Program-made: the position numbers and the translations under genes
Notes under the pieces: generated by a model
Database searches by the model: none
What the model was told of the DNA's origin: nothing
Seen by the model: the letters and a program-made list of their open reading frames with translations, nothing else
Source: Toxonevra muliebris
Taxonomy: Eukaryota; Arthropoda; Insecta; Diptera; Pallopteridae
Reading direction: 5' to 3'
Assembly (NCBI GenBank): GCA_963691655.1
Contig: OY829329.1
Coordinates: forward strand, 58,727,408-58,791,407
Length of the DNA stretch: 64,000 nucleotides
Part shown: positions 44,861 through 58,004 of the stretch, piece by piece
Layout: the number at the start of each line of letters is the position of its first letter
Position numbering within the stretch: position 1 is the stretch's first letter

Positions 44861-47800
44861 AACTTTTAAAAGTTTTACGCCTTTTCACACTACCCTTAAC
44901 ATTCACAGTATGTTACAATTTTGTAGCGTAGCTGTTGTTTTTGTTGTTGCTTGTCGTTACTAATGTTGTTTTCTGTTGCATTTATTTTGCTGGAGCTTGC
45001 TGCTTTTTTTTTTTTTTTTTTTTTTTTGAGAAGCGTGCCATAAATTGATTAATAAAATATTTCATTCTATAAAATATCATGAGTTTTCATATGAAACGAT
45101 TTCGTTTTTTTGTCTTTTTTTTCTTCTTTTTTTGCTGTTGCTGCTGCACAATTATGATATGAACAACAACAGCAGCAACCGCAACAAAAACAACAGTTTT
45201 GAAATTTTCACATTGCAATGCGAAACGAATGTTGCTTATTTTTTTCTTAAACTTCCATAATTATATATTTTTTTTTAAATTTATGATATTTCCATAAAAG
45301 TAAATACCTACCCATACTTGTTGCTGTTTTTGTTTTTGAATTGTGTGGCACAATCTCAAGGGAATTTTTGGCATAGAGAGCAGCAACAATAAATACACAG
45401 TAACAACAACTTGGATCTACTTGCAATGGCCTTAAATTGATATCTATGGAAATTTATTAATTAAAAATTGATAAATTGGCACACATTTATTTATGTTGCA
45501 TTTTCTCAATTGATGATTTTTTTTTTTTTGAAAGGGTGAGAATGTATTTGTCTTTAATTGAGTTTGTGTTTGTGACTGAATAAAATTAAATCAAGTTTTA
45601 ATTAAAAATTTTATATTATTTTACAATCTTCTTCAATTTCTTCTTGATTTTAGTAAATTACTAAAATTAACTTGTAGTTTCAACTTGTTTTATTGCTGTA
45701 TTGTCAATGTTTGCCAACAACAATCTGCAAAACATGCAATTTAACAACACAACTACAACAATATCTACTAAACCAACATGTCAACATGTTGTTCCTACTC
45801 CTCCTATTCTTTAGCATAAAATCACTTTATTTACACGCTTAATTCTTACGCGCGTAACTTTTATAAATCCTCAAATCAAGTGCACGGTTTTAGTTTTCGT
45901 TTTAGTTTCTGCGTCGCTTTTGCTAAGCTCCCACAAAGTTAAAATTGTTAAATTGCCTACAAATAACAACAAAAATTTATATATACACACGATATTGTTT
46001 ATACTATGTAAAAAATTGCGCGTCAAACTGTGACAATGTGACTATAGCAGCAGCAATTGTTGCTGCCGCATCATCATCATCACTGCCAACTCCATCATCC
46101 TCAACAACAACAACAACAATACCACAGCTGTTTTGTTGTGCCTCGAATTGCATTTTACTTGTAAAACAGCAACAACAACAGCTCAACTCTTTATGCTGCC
46201 TTTTGCAGCACCCACACCCATTTTCAATTTGCTTTACTACTAGTAATTTTTTTTGTTTTGTGCACTTCTCGAGCAGTGCGGCGGAGATTATTGAATCATG
46301 TGCTGCAAGTTTGTGTGTGGTTTGTTTTTACTATTGCTGTTGTTGTCTTTTTTTTACCCGATTTTTTGCACCAATTGCTAACGTTTTTTGTTGCTGTTTT
46401 TTTTTTTTATTAATTTCTATGTTAGATTGATTATAGTAACATGTCTACATGTTTTAATAGCAAGAATATAGTACGTGAAATTCATATCATTTCAATTCAG
46501 CAATTTTGAAAAATTAGATAAAACCCGACAAATTTCAATTCAGGTTGAGAAATTTTTTTTCAAGTCTTTTAAAAAAAATGATGGCGTCATCGGGCCAACT
46601 TATGTGGAAACACTGAAATCGAATTTCATTATATTTATTTCAGGCAATATATGGTATAAAAATTAATGACTTCTTCAACTCAGAGTTATATTCAGAGCTG
46701 AAATTGAAACGAACATGTTTTATCGGTATTGAATTCAGGCTTAGGAGCAGAAAATATTTACTTTAGGAACTGTAATCAAGACAGAAAAAAAATAAATTTA
46801 GACTTGAATTTAGAAAAACAAAGTAATCCAAGCTTTAAAACAAAAATAGATAGCTAAGATCTGAATTCAGTATAAAAATTGGTTAACAATTCTGTTTTCT
46901 TGAACGTTGGATTAAACTCTGTTCAAAAAAATCAATCAGGTTTCTTTAACTTAAGCTAATGTAAACGTTTAGCTCTCCGTTATCGGTATTGAGTTCTGGC
47001 CTTAAATTAAGCCTTCTAAAAGTAGTAGTACCTTTCAAGACTCCTCTTTAAATACATAATTTTTGCTTATTATTTTATATATTTCTAAAGGTGCGACCAT
47101 ATGTATGTCATCCACTGTATTTGCTGCAATTTGTGCAATCAGTCATGCATAAATGTTAGCCTAAAAAAAAACTATGAATTTTATGTGCAAAAATAAAATG
47201 CAAATTTTACACATTTGAGTATTTTAATAAATTAAACTACAACACAATTTCATTGAAAATGTTGACGATTTGACAAAATAATAATAAAATTACAGACACA
47301 CAAAAGAAAAATTTAGTTAAATAGTTGAATTAGAAAAATTTTTGATGGGATTTTAACCGTTCGTTTAACTTTGTATAAGGATTCACGTTTTTTAACTTCT
47401 AATAAAGCTTCTTCCTTTTTAAAAGTTTTTTTTTTTTATTAATATGATCGTCATTTACTATGACTGATTCAAGAGCCTGCAACTTCGTCTATTCACTTAG
47501 CCTCCGGACTAGAGGACAAATCGTCACTATTCATATTCCAAATCGTCTACAGTTTTTATGCTAAATATAGTCATCATTTCATTGATTGTTCGTTATGATC
47601 CATAGTTTAAAAAAAGTAGAGTATAATTGGTTTGCAGTAGGCATTCGATTCTGGTACTGGGGCTGCCAGAATCGAGCCTTCTGATGGGATTTCTCTAACT
47701 AGAATGTGTTGTGGTTCTGAGTGAGTTCTATAATTTAAAATAAAAATTTTAACTTCATTGTCGTAAGTAAATGTACGAGAGCGTGAGTGCGATTGAAAGT

Positions 47801-49763
47801 CTTTTAGCAAAGAATATATTATACATAGAAGGCGCATCACGTACAAATTTATTTGTACAAAAATGTTGTTCTATGGAGCCATAACTGGCTCCAATTTACT
47901 CTCAAAATTGAGTTGTCCTCATAAAAGCAATGAGTGGTTGAAATTATTTGTTTCTTTTTGCTGTTGTCTGTGTTTAATGAAGAAGTTTTGTGTTTTCGTT
48001 TTTTCATGTTTTTTTTTTTTTTGTTTTGGTGCTTGCAGTATGAGCTGGTATTTCATTATTTAGCAGTATTTATGTATGTCACAGATTATAAAATTATAAT
48101 CCCCAGTTGTGACGCGAGAAAATAGGAATTTTTCAAGAATTTTTTCTAATTAAACTACTAAAGTTTTTTATTAAAACTATTTATTATCTAAAAGTACATG
48201 TCTCGAACTTAAATTTAACAAATTTCTCTCGAAAACATTTGAATAGAAATTGGACTTTCTGGAAAACATGTTTCGCGGTGATCAATATTTTGCAAATCTA
48301 GATCAGTTGAAATCCTTAAATGAAATGGATTTACTTTTATTCTTAGATCATCTAGTGATTGATCGAAGGATTTGAAAAAATATACATATTTAACAAAATG
48401 GCCAACTGTCAACAGTTCCATTTTCACTAAATAACGCTGATTTTTCAGTTGTAAGAAAATGGTTTTGCATAAAAAAAATCCTTCGAATAATCTCCAGATT
48501 ATTATGTATTGAAAAAGCATATTCAATTTAAAGATGATTTAGTAGTTGTTGAATAAACGTGGTCCCCGACTTCAAAAACCACATTTTGAGAAGAACGTGT
48601 ATAACCCATATCGTTTCGGTACTAGATACCATGATCCAATTTGGAAAATTTTCAAAACGCAATTTTCATACGGCTTCAGTAATAAATTTCAGTACTTAAA
48701 AAAATAAAAAAAAATTTGTTCTGAATTTTATAGGCTATAGTAGTTTTTGGCTAACTCCAAGAAAATAAGATGACCAGGTGTAAAAAAAAATTAAAAAAAT
48801 TTCTACGCTACACCATGAACAACAAGTATTCCCTGGGATCAAATATATTTAACACATTATTTTAGAAGTTATTATAAGTTAAAAAGAGAAAAAATGCATT
48901 TTTGTTGAATACTGCCTATTTTCGCATACATTTTTTTCTTACAAAAGTTTGGTCAGCTGTAGCCTCTGGAAATATATAAGGACCAGTGAAGTTATTTGTT
49001 ATTTTATGTAGGCGAATTTGTCATTTCAATGCAAAATATTTAATTTTACTATTTTTTGTTGATTTTCAAACCCACCTTCCAAACAGACACCTTGAAGTCA
49101 GGTACAAAACAATATTTTTAAATTATTTAAATGCAATTTCAAAGTCAATATATATAAAAATATTTCACAGTGATTACTTTTGGGAAACTCTGTAAATGTA
49201 TTTTTGACGAATTTTCAAAGTTGCTTGCTGTTCGATTAATCGAACGTTGGGGACGATATGAGTTAAAGTTTCAGCTTTAATGTCAAGAAATTTTTTTTGA
49301 AATATTTTGTTTTTTGAAATGCAAACACCGATTGACTTAAACTTTTTTGCTTTTTCGAATACAAAAAAAAAATATTTCTAATTCTATTGCGACGACCATA
49401 ATTTTGGGTCATAAATTGAAAAAAAAAAATCAATTAGGTGGGAAAACAATATTGATACTCGACAACAACGCAAAAAAAAAAGGCAACGTATGTACCTACA
49501 TATTAAACGCAAAAAAACCATTCCTATGAAACTACATGCAGCCTCACTTGGCGGCACTCTATAATGATGTGAGAGAACCTTAGAAAAAAAAACACCAAGA
49601 GAGTAAAAGCAAAATAACTGAGTGGTTTTGCTCTTCCTCTTTACTGCGACCGCCTGTACCCGAAACAAAAGCAACATATTTTGGAAAAATTTTGAGAGAT
49701 GCACCTTCTATATATTGTATATTCTTTGCTTTTAGCCTTGCGGACTTTCTCAAATTTAATGAG
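44861..49763. other. noncoding DNA, triplet-rich
   Basis: No supported gene. The stretch contains a 25-base T run (45003-45027) and many TTG, CAA, GCA and TCA triplets (45133-45215, 46045-46190, 46330-46410). The 161-codon frame at 45945-46430 is made of these triplets (Ala, Ser, Thr, Gln and Cys runs). Beyond 46.5 kb it is plain AT-rich DNA. A short GGAGCC...GGCTCC inverted repeat lies at 47875-47892. Confidence 0.6.
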
Positions 49764-50514
49764 AATGAGTGAAAATTAACTTACGACTCATCCGGATGGA
49801 GAGTATCGACTTGTTTCTCTTGAGAATTTTATCGATCTATCAAGTTCGATCAAGAAAGAAAGCGCATGTAGTGTTTTTGTTGTTAAAAATGTGAAATTGT
49901 GCATGGGCGTGCTTGAGAATAAGCAAATTTTCAATTAAATGGTTACCTACTGGACATTGAAATTCAAATTACTTCAAAATAATCGTGAGTAAATGTGCGT
50001 AAGTGTGATTAATTGTCTTTGGGCGGTGTATAAAAGTGCTTAGAACAGCTTGAGTACTCTTTCCATGGAAATGAGCTCTGTACGTGTGAAATTTCTTACG
50101 CTCATTTGCCTGCGTGCAAGGCTTTGGCCAACGCTAACTTAGGCCCTCATGAAAAAGTTGTTGAGCGTGAGTGAAAATTTACTCACGACGGTGAAGAGTA
50201 TAGGCTTTTAGCTGTAAGAATTTGCCTGAATTTGAGAGTCTTATCGATCTATCAAGTCAGGTCAGAAGAGCAAGACGAGTGAAGTGCTTGTCGTGATATT
50301 GCGTAAAAGCGTGAGTAAAAATGCGCTATTTTAAATAAAAGTTTGTATTTTTACTCCAAAATAAACACAAGTGAATGTGCGTGAGTCTGCATGTGCATGA
50401 GTGAGCGTAAGCTTTCATGAGCGTGAGTGTGATGAGCTGTTTTTTTTGTCCGCACTCAAATGTGCCTATAGGATTAACGGAAAGTTGATTAGCGTGAGTG
50501 AAAATTGACTCACG
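49764..50514. repeat. three-fold repeat block with CGTGAGT...ACTCACG hairpin
   Basis: A 22-bp word, CGTGAGTGAAAATTNACTCACG, occurs exactly at 50166-50187 and 50493-50514 and in degenerate form at 49764-49785. Its 7-bp ends are inverted repeats. The intervening units (~400 and ~330 bp) share further text in order: TTATCGATCTATCAAGT (about 49829 and 50232), GTGAGTAAA and GTGCGTGAGT-type words. It is a diverged tandem repeat of ~0.35-0.4 kb. No coding capacity or transposon ends were recognised. Confidence 0.72.
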
Positions 50515-50520
50515 ACGCAG

Positions 50521-53106
50521 TCATTTCAAGTCTAAAGTTCCACTAGTAAATTAATCTAAGAATACAATGCTTGCATTAGTTTATCAATATTTTTTTTAAT
50601 GTGTATAGAATGTTGCAATATTCACGCTTTGTTAAACACGCAAACTCATATCGTTTGTATGCGCATATGCCATGCAAAAAAAGCTAAAAATAAAGTGTGA
50701 TTTACATAATAAAAACATGGCAATTTTTTTTATTGCATTTTTTTTACTACTATTTGTTATAAATAATCTACAAATGAATTATTGCAAATGAGCTTTTAAT
50801 TCATAATTCAAGCAACTTCCGTTGGCGAACACGATTTGAGCATGAAGAGGGAAAAACTGGAAAACTGTTTTCTATTTTTGAAGTTGTTTTTTTTTTTTTT
50901 GTATGTTTTGTATTTTTGGAAAAATAGGCCAGCATTCAGTTTTTTATGTAGGTGTTGCACAATTGTTTGTTGCGAAAATGTTTGTTTAATTTCACTTATT
51001 TAAAATCAAACTAACCAAATATGCACACAAAACTATATCAATGACTCTAGAGTCAAGTAATGATTTATTTAAAATGAAATTAAATAAAATAAAAAACTAA
51101 TTAGGTGCAGCAAATAAAAACAAAAAAGCACAAACACTACCTAAAAGTGCAACTAACAAAATAATTTAAATAAATTTTTAAACACAACAACATTTTCATT
51201 TTCGTATGCATGTATGCATTTATATGATTTGAAGCTAAAATTTTCTACAAATTTGGTATACCTAAAATTATTTCATTAATTAATTGCATGTCTCAAGCGT
51301 TTAACTTCAATTTCATTCAATTCAATAAATAATAGCCGTAGATGATGTGACCACCTTTGAATAATATCTATTCAAGTTAAATAGTAAAGGCCTCTGAAAA
51401 ATTAACACATTCATTTGTACGCATATGATCTCAGCCACTTGCAATCATTGTTGCATTACAGCAACGTAAAAATATATTGCCACAATATTTTATTAGTTCA
51501 TATTAATTTCGCACATGTGCAACTATCAAATTTGCCAAATTTGTCTTCAACTTTTCGCGGCAGTTCAATTCAGTTGAGATCAACCGATCGTTTGACAAAC
51601 TGGCACAACATTGCGTATGAGTAACACACACACTCATTCATGCCCAAACTTGGTTCCCCACTGTATCTATGTACTCATATATGAGTGCGTGTCTGTCTAA
51701 CATAAATCATGTTTCCATAAATATGAAATTCATCAACATACAAAACTGAAATTGTCTTGTATGATCGATCGAACGAGTGATCATTTGTTGATGATGATCA
51801 TCGAACAAACACTGATCGCTGATGATGATGATCGCAATAATCGCGTTGCTGCATCGTTTTCGGTAATAAGCAACAAAAATTGGAAAAAATCACGCAAGCG
51901 TGCGTGCATTTCATCGCTTGCACGCGTGCGGCTGTTGCGTTAATATGGCGTCTGTCATGCATTTATGTTAAATTTCCATAATAATAAACAAATGCGCTCA
52001 ATAAAATACCGCGCGTAAATATTTATTTATTTTATGTTTTTGTTGTTGCAAATTTCTGTTTAATTGAACGTGTGGTTTTTTTCACTAGCTTTTTAGTTTA
52101 TTTAATCTTTGTTTTTTGGAATTGTTGATGATATTCGAAGTGACACAAATGTTTTAACTCGTTTTTGATTTATTGCCAAAGTATTGAATTGAATATGGCA
52201 ATTTCTAAAAAACTATAAAGTTGCATGCATTGCATATGATGTAGTTAGTACAAAAAAAAAAGCAACAAAAATCTTGCTTAAACTAAATTTTTGAAATTCT
52301 TATTATTAAAACATTCATACATCATACCGCAAATTTGTTTTTATTTATTTTCTACTTTTAATTAAAAGAATTTAAAGGCTTTATGAAACTCTTTAGCTTG
52401 CAGCTTTTCAAATATTACATGTTATACTTTATGATACACTTACATACTTACCTATAAATTCATCATTTTGGTTTTTGATCTGTATGATCGGTCATTTGTT
52501 ATTATTGTTGCTGTTGAATGTTGCTGCATTATTGCCCCACTGCCCCAACTTGGTGTGTGGAATTTCCTTTTATGCCCAAAAAAACAAGACAAAAAAACTG
52601 AAACACAAAAACTTGTCAATCAATTTGTTCGTTGTTTGTGTTTTTTCGCTCATTGTACTTTGGCTTGTGTCCATCACATTTTATCACATACCACAATCAG
52701 TAACAATTATATTTGACATTAAAATGTTAGCATAATTATTAATATGTGGAAGGAGGGGACAATGACAGCCACTGAAATCTACTAAAAGTTTTATATGCAA
52801 TTTCCATTATCGAAATTTGCTTTTTCAATATAAATTTCAGTATATAAATGATGGTGTCTATATTTTTTGAAACACTCATTGATATCTTTCCTACTTTTTA
52901 ATAATGATATAATTGTGTAAATCGTTGCACTATAGACTTTTGTTATATATATCAAAAATAAAATATCGTCGACTGAGAATTGATTGATACGAATTCGTAT
53001 ACCTATACGCCTAATCCATTTTCAAGCGACGATTTGTAAAAATCTTAAAAATCATTCATGTTGAAATTTATGGCGATCTAAATATTTCGTGAACTCTTGT
53101 TATATA
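50521..53106. other. noncoding DNA with a GATC-rich patch
   Basis: No supported gene. AT-rich apart from 51540-51960, which is richer in CG and TGATC words and is described separately. The two overlapping frames at 52468-52735 show no domain. Confidence 0.6.
51763..51931. promoter_or_regulatory. possible regulatory patch: clustered GATC palindromes
   Basis: Six GATC sites (ATGATCGATCG, TGATCA, GATGATCATC, TGATCGC and others) lie within about 70 bp. They are followed by GCAAGCG (51894-51900) and its inverted match CGCTTGC (51915-51921), with ACGCGTGCG beside it. The patch is more GC-rich than its surroundings. An initiator-like TCAGTT lies 190 bp upstream (about 51571). This is compatible with an enhancer or promoter-proximal element, but no specific factor site can be assigned. 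Confidence 0.25.
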
Positions 53107-53108
53107 TA

Positions 53109-54519
53109 CAGCTACTCACACTCAAAGTGGGACACCGCGTACAATTGCGATAAACATCAAAAATATAAGTCCTTGCTCATGTTAAACATTTTTTTCTTAT
53201 ACACATTATTTTAATATACAGTAGCAAATAAAATTAAATTCAATCACAAATAGAAAAATTTCAATGTTTACACTTGTATTCGAATTTTAAGACATGGGGA
53301 GTAGTTTCGATATATCGTTGATTTGTCTTTACTCTCAATCACAGCTAATGTTTTTAACGTTCCTTTTAGCTACTCTTTTCTTCAATAACGCTAAGGTCCG
53401 GTGACTGTGGGGGTGTGGCAAGTACTTTAGGACAATTATATAGCAACCGATTTCTTACATTCTACTTTTGTTTAGGATCGTTGTCTTGGTAAAATACAAA
53501 AGTGTCTTTTATGCCAAACTTTTTTGCACTTTCACGAAAATTTTCCTTCAAAATGTCAATACAATATTTTCTGTCTATTTCTACCTTTTGCAAAACCTAT
53601 TTTTTGGTCAGCGACTGACGCAGGCATGCAGCCTACACCATGTCTAACCGTTTTCTTGATTTCTTTGTCCTCCAATTCCAGGCAAATCGCTTGCCATCCG
53701 GATCGAAAGTATTAATTTTGGTCTCATCTGTGAAAAGGACCTTTGGGCAGGAAAAAAATCACAAACGGTTGACCAAAACGCGGCATTTTTCGCGTATTCT
53801 TATCAAAGGTTTGAGACGAGCGGCTCTACCGTGCAAATCATAACTTCTTAAAAGTCGGTGCAATGTCTCCGAGCTCACGTCAAGGTTTTTCATGTCTTTC
53901 AATTTATTTTTAAGGTCTACGGCGAATAGTAACGATTAGTTTTTAATTAATTTTACGACAATTGGAGCATCTCGGTCTGATATTTTTTTCAACTTGCGGC
54001 ATTTCTATTTTTATTTTCAACACGACCAGTTGCGCAGTATCTTTTTATGATATTAAAGATGGTTGGCTTTTTTTAACAACTATATCACCGATTTCTCTAA
54101 CCGATATGCCCATTTTCTTAATTATTAATAACAATTTGTCATTCTTCAACTGTAGTTTGTCCTTTTGCCGACATAATGTAAAATAACTAATGTAACCTCA
54201 TTACCATATATTAAGGCACTAATTGAAGCTATAAAAATTTGAGTATGCGAATTAAAATAGCGGGGCTTTGACGAGATTTTATAACTGTCTCATTTTGAGT
54301 GTGAGCTGCATAAAAAAGAGTGTTAGTACAAACATTTGAATATTTAGTTGTTGTGCATGACTTCAACTGATTTTTTTAGTTTTTGGCTTTATTTTTATTC
54401 ATTAAAATAAAGTCTGTAATAAAAATTTTTTTTAATATGAACTAGGATTTTTATTTTTGAAGCTCAACCCAATAGTAGATCATTTATACCCCGTGTCCCA
54501 CTTTGAGTGTGAGTAGCTG
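53109..54519 (-). mobile_element. Tc1-like element with identical 27-bp ends
   Basis: The terminal repeats (53109-53135 and 54493-54519) are identical over 27 bp, starting CAGCTACTCACACTCAAAGT. TA duplications lie at 53107-53108 and 54520-54521. An extra inverted copy of the end motif (TTTTGAGTGTGAGCTGC) lies ~200 bp inside the right end (about 54296-54312), like the inner direct repeats of IR/DR-type Tc1 elements. The left side shows no clear inner copy. It is 1,411 bp, and the minus-strand transposase is dead. Confidence 0.88.
53280..54174 (-). pseudogene. Tc1-like transposase (DD34E group), multiply broken
   Basis: From the ATG whose complement is at 54172-54174 the minus strand reads MSAKGQTTVEE, then a TGA stop. 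Further pieces, in changing frames, follow the expected order: SVREIGD-like and SLIS/IKRYCATGRVENK-like DNA-binding text, the first catalytic block VLFTDETKINTFDPDGKRFA, the GVGCMPASVADQKIGF block, then FYQDNDPKQK and PPQSPDLSVIE. The first and second Asp and the Glu are present. The last two are 33 residues apart, one short of DD34E, next to an in-frame TAG after KQK. Several stops and shifts follow towards the C-terminus. The termination point is approximate. Confidence 0.83.
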
Positions 54520-54639
54520 TATTTTATAGTGGTAGTTCTGGCAATTTTAAAATATAACGTTTTTTACGTTTAGCACGATTTATTGAAGATTTTGCAAAAT
54601 TTCATGTTTCGATCATCTGCAATATTTGCAGAGCTTCTC

Positions 54640-55765
54640 TTTAACTCTCAGTGTCTGCTTCACTCTGATTGTCTTTATCTAAACAGCTTCTGTTCTCCCA
54701 CTGTTTCCCTTAACTTTGCTTTTCCCTACAGATTCCCTTTCCTCTAGCTTTCTTTTCAACCAAAACTTCCCTTCAAAGCTTACTTTCTCTGGACAGATTC
54801 CTTTTCACCTTCAGCTTTCCCCCCCTTCATCATTCGCCCCATGATTATCCCTTCTCCCCAGATTTCCTCTTCAAACTTCTGATCACATTTTGCCTTACTG
54901 TTTCCTTTCACCTCCACACCCTTTTTCTCCACGGCTACCCACCCTCCACATCTTGCCTTCCTCTTCAAATATTCACCTTTCAAGCCTTTTTTTAGATACA
55001 AATTTTTTTTCCCCACTATTTTTTAAAGCACGTCTCTCTTTTTCTCTCACAGCTTTTCTTCTCTTCCTTTCAAATCTTCTCTTACTCCTTGTACTTCCTT
55101 TCCCTCCACAGTTATTTTCCTTCCTTTTTCTTGCTTCCTTTCTCCAAAACTTTCCTTCCTTAACAGCTTCTCTTTCGCCACAGATTCTCCAAAGTTTTCT
55201 TTTCTCTAGAAGTTCCTTTTCCCCAAAAGGCTCTCCCTTCCCATAGTTCCACTTAGCCCAAATTTCGGTTTCCTCCACAGCTATTTCTATGTCTCCTATA
55301 TCTTCTTCTCCCCCACAACTTCTCTCTCTTCTAATATTTCCCTTCCAACCAAAACCCTACACAGTTTATTCTCCTTCCAAACTTCTCTTCCCCAGTGTGT
55401 CTCTTTCCCAATGCTTCTCTTCCCCACTGCTTGCTTACCCCATCGATTCCCTTCCTCACTGCTTCCCTTCCCCATCGCTTCTCTTCCTCACTGCTTTCCT
55501 TCACCACTACTTTCCTTCACCACTACTTCCCCCCATATATTTCCTTCCACCTACAGCGCCCCATTCAAACCGCAGCTTCCTTTCCCCTAAAGATTTTTCC
55601 CCTTCAATTTCCATTCCCTTTTAACTTTCCATTTCCTTCCACTTCCTTTTCGAGCACATCTTCGTTTCAACCTACAACTTCCTAGCTTTTCTCTTCTTCC
55701 CACCTTAATTCCCCTTTTCCCTACTAGCATTTTTTCACCGCTTCCTCCTCTCCTCCCCTAAATAT
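54640..55765. repeat. polypyrimidine tract with ~20-bp minisatellite units
   Basis: A C+T-rich plus strand for ~1.1 kb. In 55395-55535 the unit CTTCCCTTCCCCACTGCTTC repeats about seven times with changes (TCAC, CATCG). Elsewhere CTTTCCTTCCACAGCTTC-like units are looser. Open frames on both strands (Ser/Pro/Leu-rich or Lys/Glu/Arg-rich) follow from the composition. Confidence 0.88.
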
Positions 55766-58004
55766 TTATTTTTTAATTTAATACAATTTTTTTTTTTTAC
55801 ATATTTAAGGAGAAAAAGAGCAAAACCACTTGAAAATTAAGTAGGTGATATATTTGTTGCGCTTGTGAGAGGTTTATTCTAATTATTCAAAATTTTATCG
55901 AAACTTTTGAAAAATTCCAATTTGAAATATCTCGAAAACCTTACCTGATAGGAAAAACAGCGATCTGATAACGAAATAATTGCCTTAATTATACCCTCCC
56001 AAACTGCTCTTAAACGATATTTTCTTTTTGTGTATTTTATTGTAGCCATTTAAAAAATAATTAATAAGTCTCAAGAAGCCGTAAAGGAATTTTAAATTTA
56101 ATTTTAAAATGCATAATTAATCAAAGACAACGCCATTGACGCCATTCATGCACCTGCGAATTAAAAAATATAATGAAAAACCCTCGAGGACAAATAAAAA
56201 TAGAACGAAACGGAACGACGTCAGCAAAATTGTTGAGGGGCGCACTTAAAGGTTAAAAGTGATAGCGTTGATAATTCAGTCATGCAAAAAATAATTTTTC
56301 TTTCGCTTTGTATACGAATGAAAAAAGAAAAATGCAACAGAAAACTTCAGACGACACTTAATGACACAACAATTGCGTGCAAAAGAAAATTAATTTAAAA
56401 TTGCACAATCGCAGCAAAGCACCAGAGCCATAAAAAATAATAGTAATAAGAAAAGGACACGGTCTGAGACTGAGAGTGTAGTGCCGCAGGAGCGGAGCCT
56501 CTTGAAAAGCCTATAAGGTACATAAATTACATGGTGTAGCTGTAGTAATTTATGGAAAGAGCACAATATTTCATGCACTTCATTAAGAACCAAAGGCAAA
56601 GAAAAGAAGATAATTTTTTTCTAACAAAGAACTTTATTAATTTGGGGCACTTTCCTTTCCTTCTCCATGCTAAGTAAGTGTTAATCCTTTTATATTTGCT
56701 CAGTCAATAATAAATAAGAATAATTCAATTAAATGAACCACAGCACCAGCCGAAGCAGCAAGTTTATAAATAATAGTAATAGTTTCCGCTTCGTTTGTGC
56801 CACACCACGCCACAGCAGAGCGGCAGAAAGCAAGTAAGGCTCGCACAACATCATAAACAAATGTCAAACGGAAGCGGATGTAGAAAAGTAGAAGAAGATT
56901 TGAAAGGAATTTTTAAGAAGAGAACTTCTTTTTTATCTATCTCCGTATCTACTTTGTGAAATATAGTATAAGGAAAACCACAGAAACCCACTTTAAGGTT
57001 TTTAAAACTTTACTCATTTTCAAAATTACAATGTTGCCACCAGCCAAATCATCACTACCAGCAAAAACCATAAGGAGGCCAGGACTATATGCTTTACTTA
57101 GCGCTTTTTAACTTCCTTACCATTCTACAATGCTCTTTACTTTTGCAAGTAACAAGTTGAAAGTAAGTAAGAAGAAAAATACCAAAGTAAGCAAAGTCAA
57201 TTGAAAAAGTTATCAAGACCAATACCAAAAACAACAAGCACCAACACAAACACAGTATATTAACGCTACGCATACAAATATAGTCAGTTACACGCACACA
57301 TCCATTAGCTTTGTATGTGTCTATACAACGCGGTTCTCAGCAAAAAAGGATATTCTACGTAAAATTTTTGCATTTTCTTTGTAAGTTCTCAAGTGGCAGC
57401 GGCTGCAGCATTCTTTCTTTATGTCTTTACCAAAACTCAAAAAAAGTTTCGACTGTAGACGCATGCAGGAAAGGAAAAATACGCAATGTGAATGCGATGC
57501 TGGAATATTAGATGCGCTACAAAAATTTGTGTTATTCTAGAAAGGGAAATGCTTATAAAATATCGAAACAGCTAAGGAAAAACTTCTGTTGATGATAGCT
57601 TGATAGTTGAGGGTAGTAAGTAGGTTTGACAAGTACAAAAGTTCCTAGAGAATTTAATTTTCAAATAAAAATTACCGAAATATTCAACTTTGAAAATTAG
57701 TCTATGCATCTAACACATTCTAGGGAGTTTTCGAAATAAAATCCTCGCCCTTACCGACAAAAATCTGATATATTTTGGTCGTTTTTTAAAGGTATGAAAA
57801 AATTAAAACTCCTTCTTTCGGAAATCTCTGAATTCTGCAGTGGTCCATAGAATATTGCGATAATTTTTGGATTTTTGTGATCGTTTCTAAGATAAATTTC
57901 AGCTACTCCGACAGTGTTGGCATTACCCTAAGAGTGGTCAAAATTTAGCATGTACATAAGATTTGGATTTTTGGCCAACTTTTCCTTACAATTCTGTTGT
58001 GAAG
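55766..58004. other. noncoding DNA
   Basis: No supported gene. AT-rich, with no recognisable repeat ends. Short frames at 56390-56599, 57094-57297 and 57311-57511 carry no domain. Confidence 0.6.

Noticed and set aside
45945..46430. 161-codon frame with Ala, Ser, Thr, Gln and Cys runs
   Set aside because: It consists of CAA/TTG/GCA/TCA triplet repeats with AT-rich filler. No domain, splice context or start context.
53524..54186. Plus-strand frames of 63-74 codons
   Set aside because: Opposite-strand shadows of the broken Tc1-like transposase.
54780..55685. Frames of 78-118 codons on both strands
   Set aside because: Composition artefacts of the polypyrimidine minisatellite.
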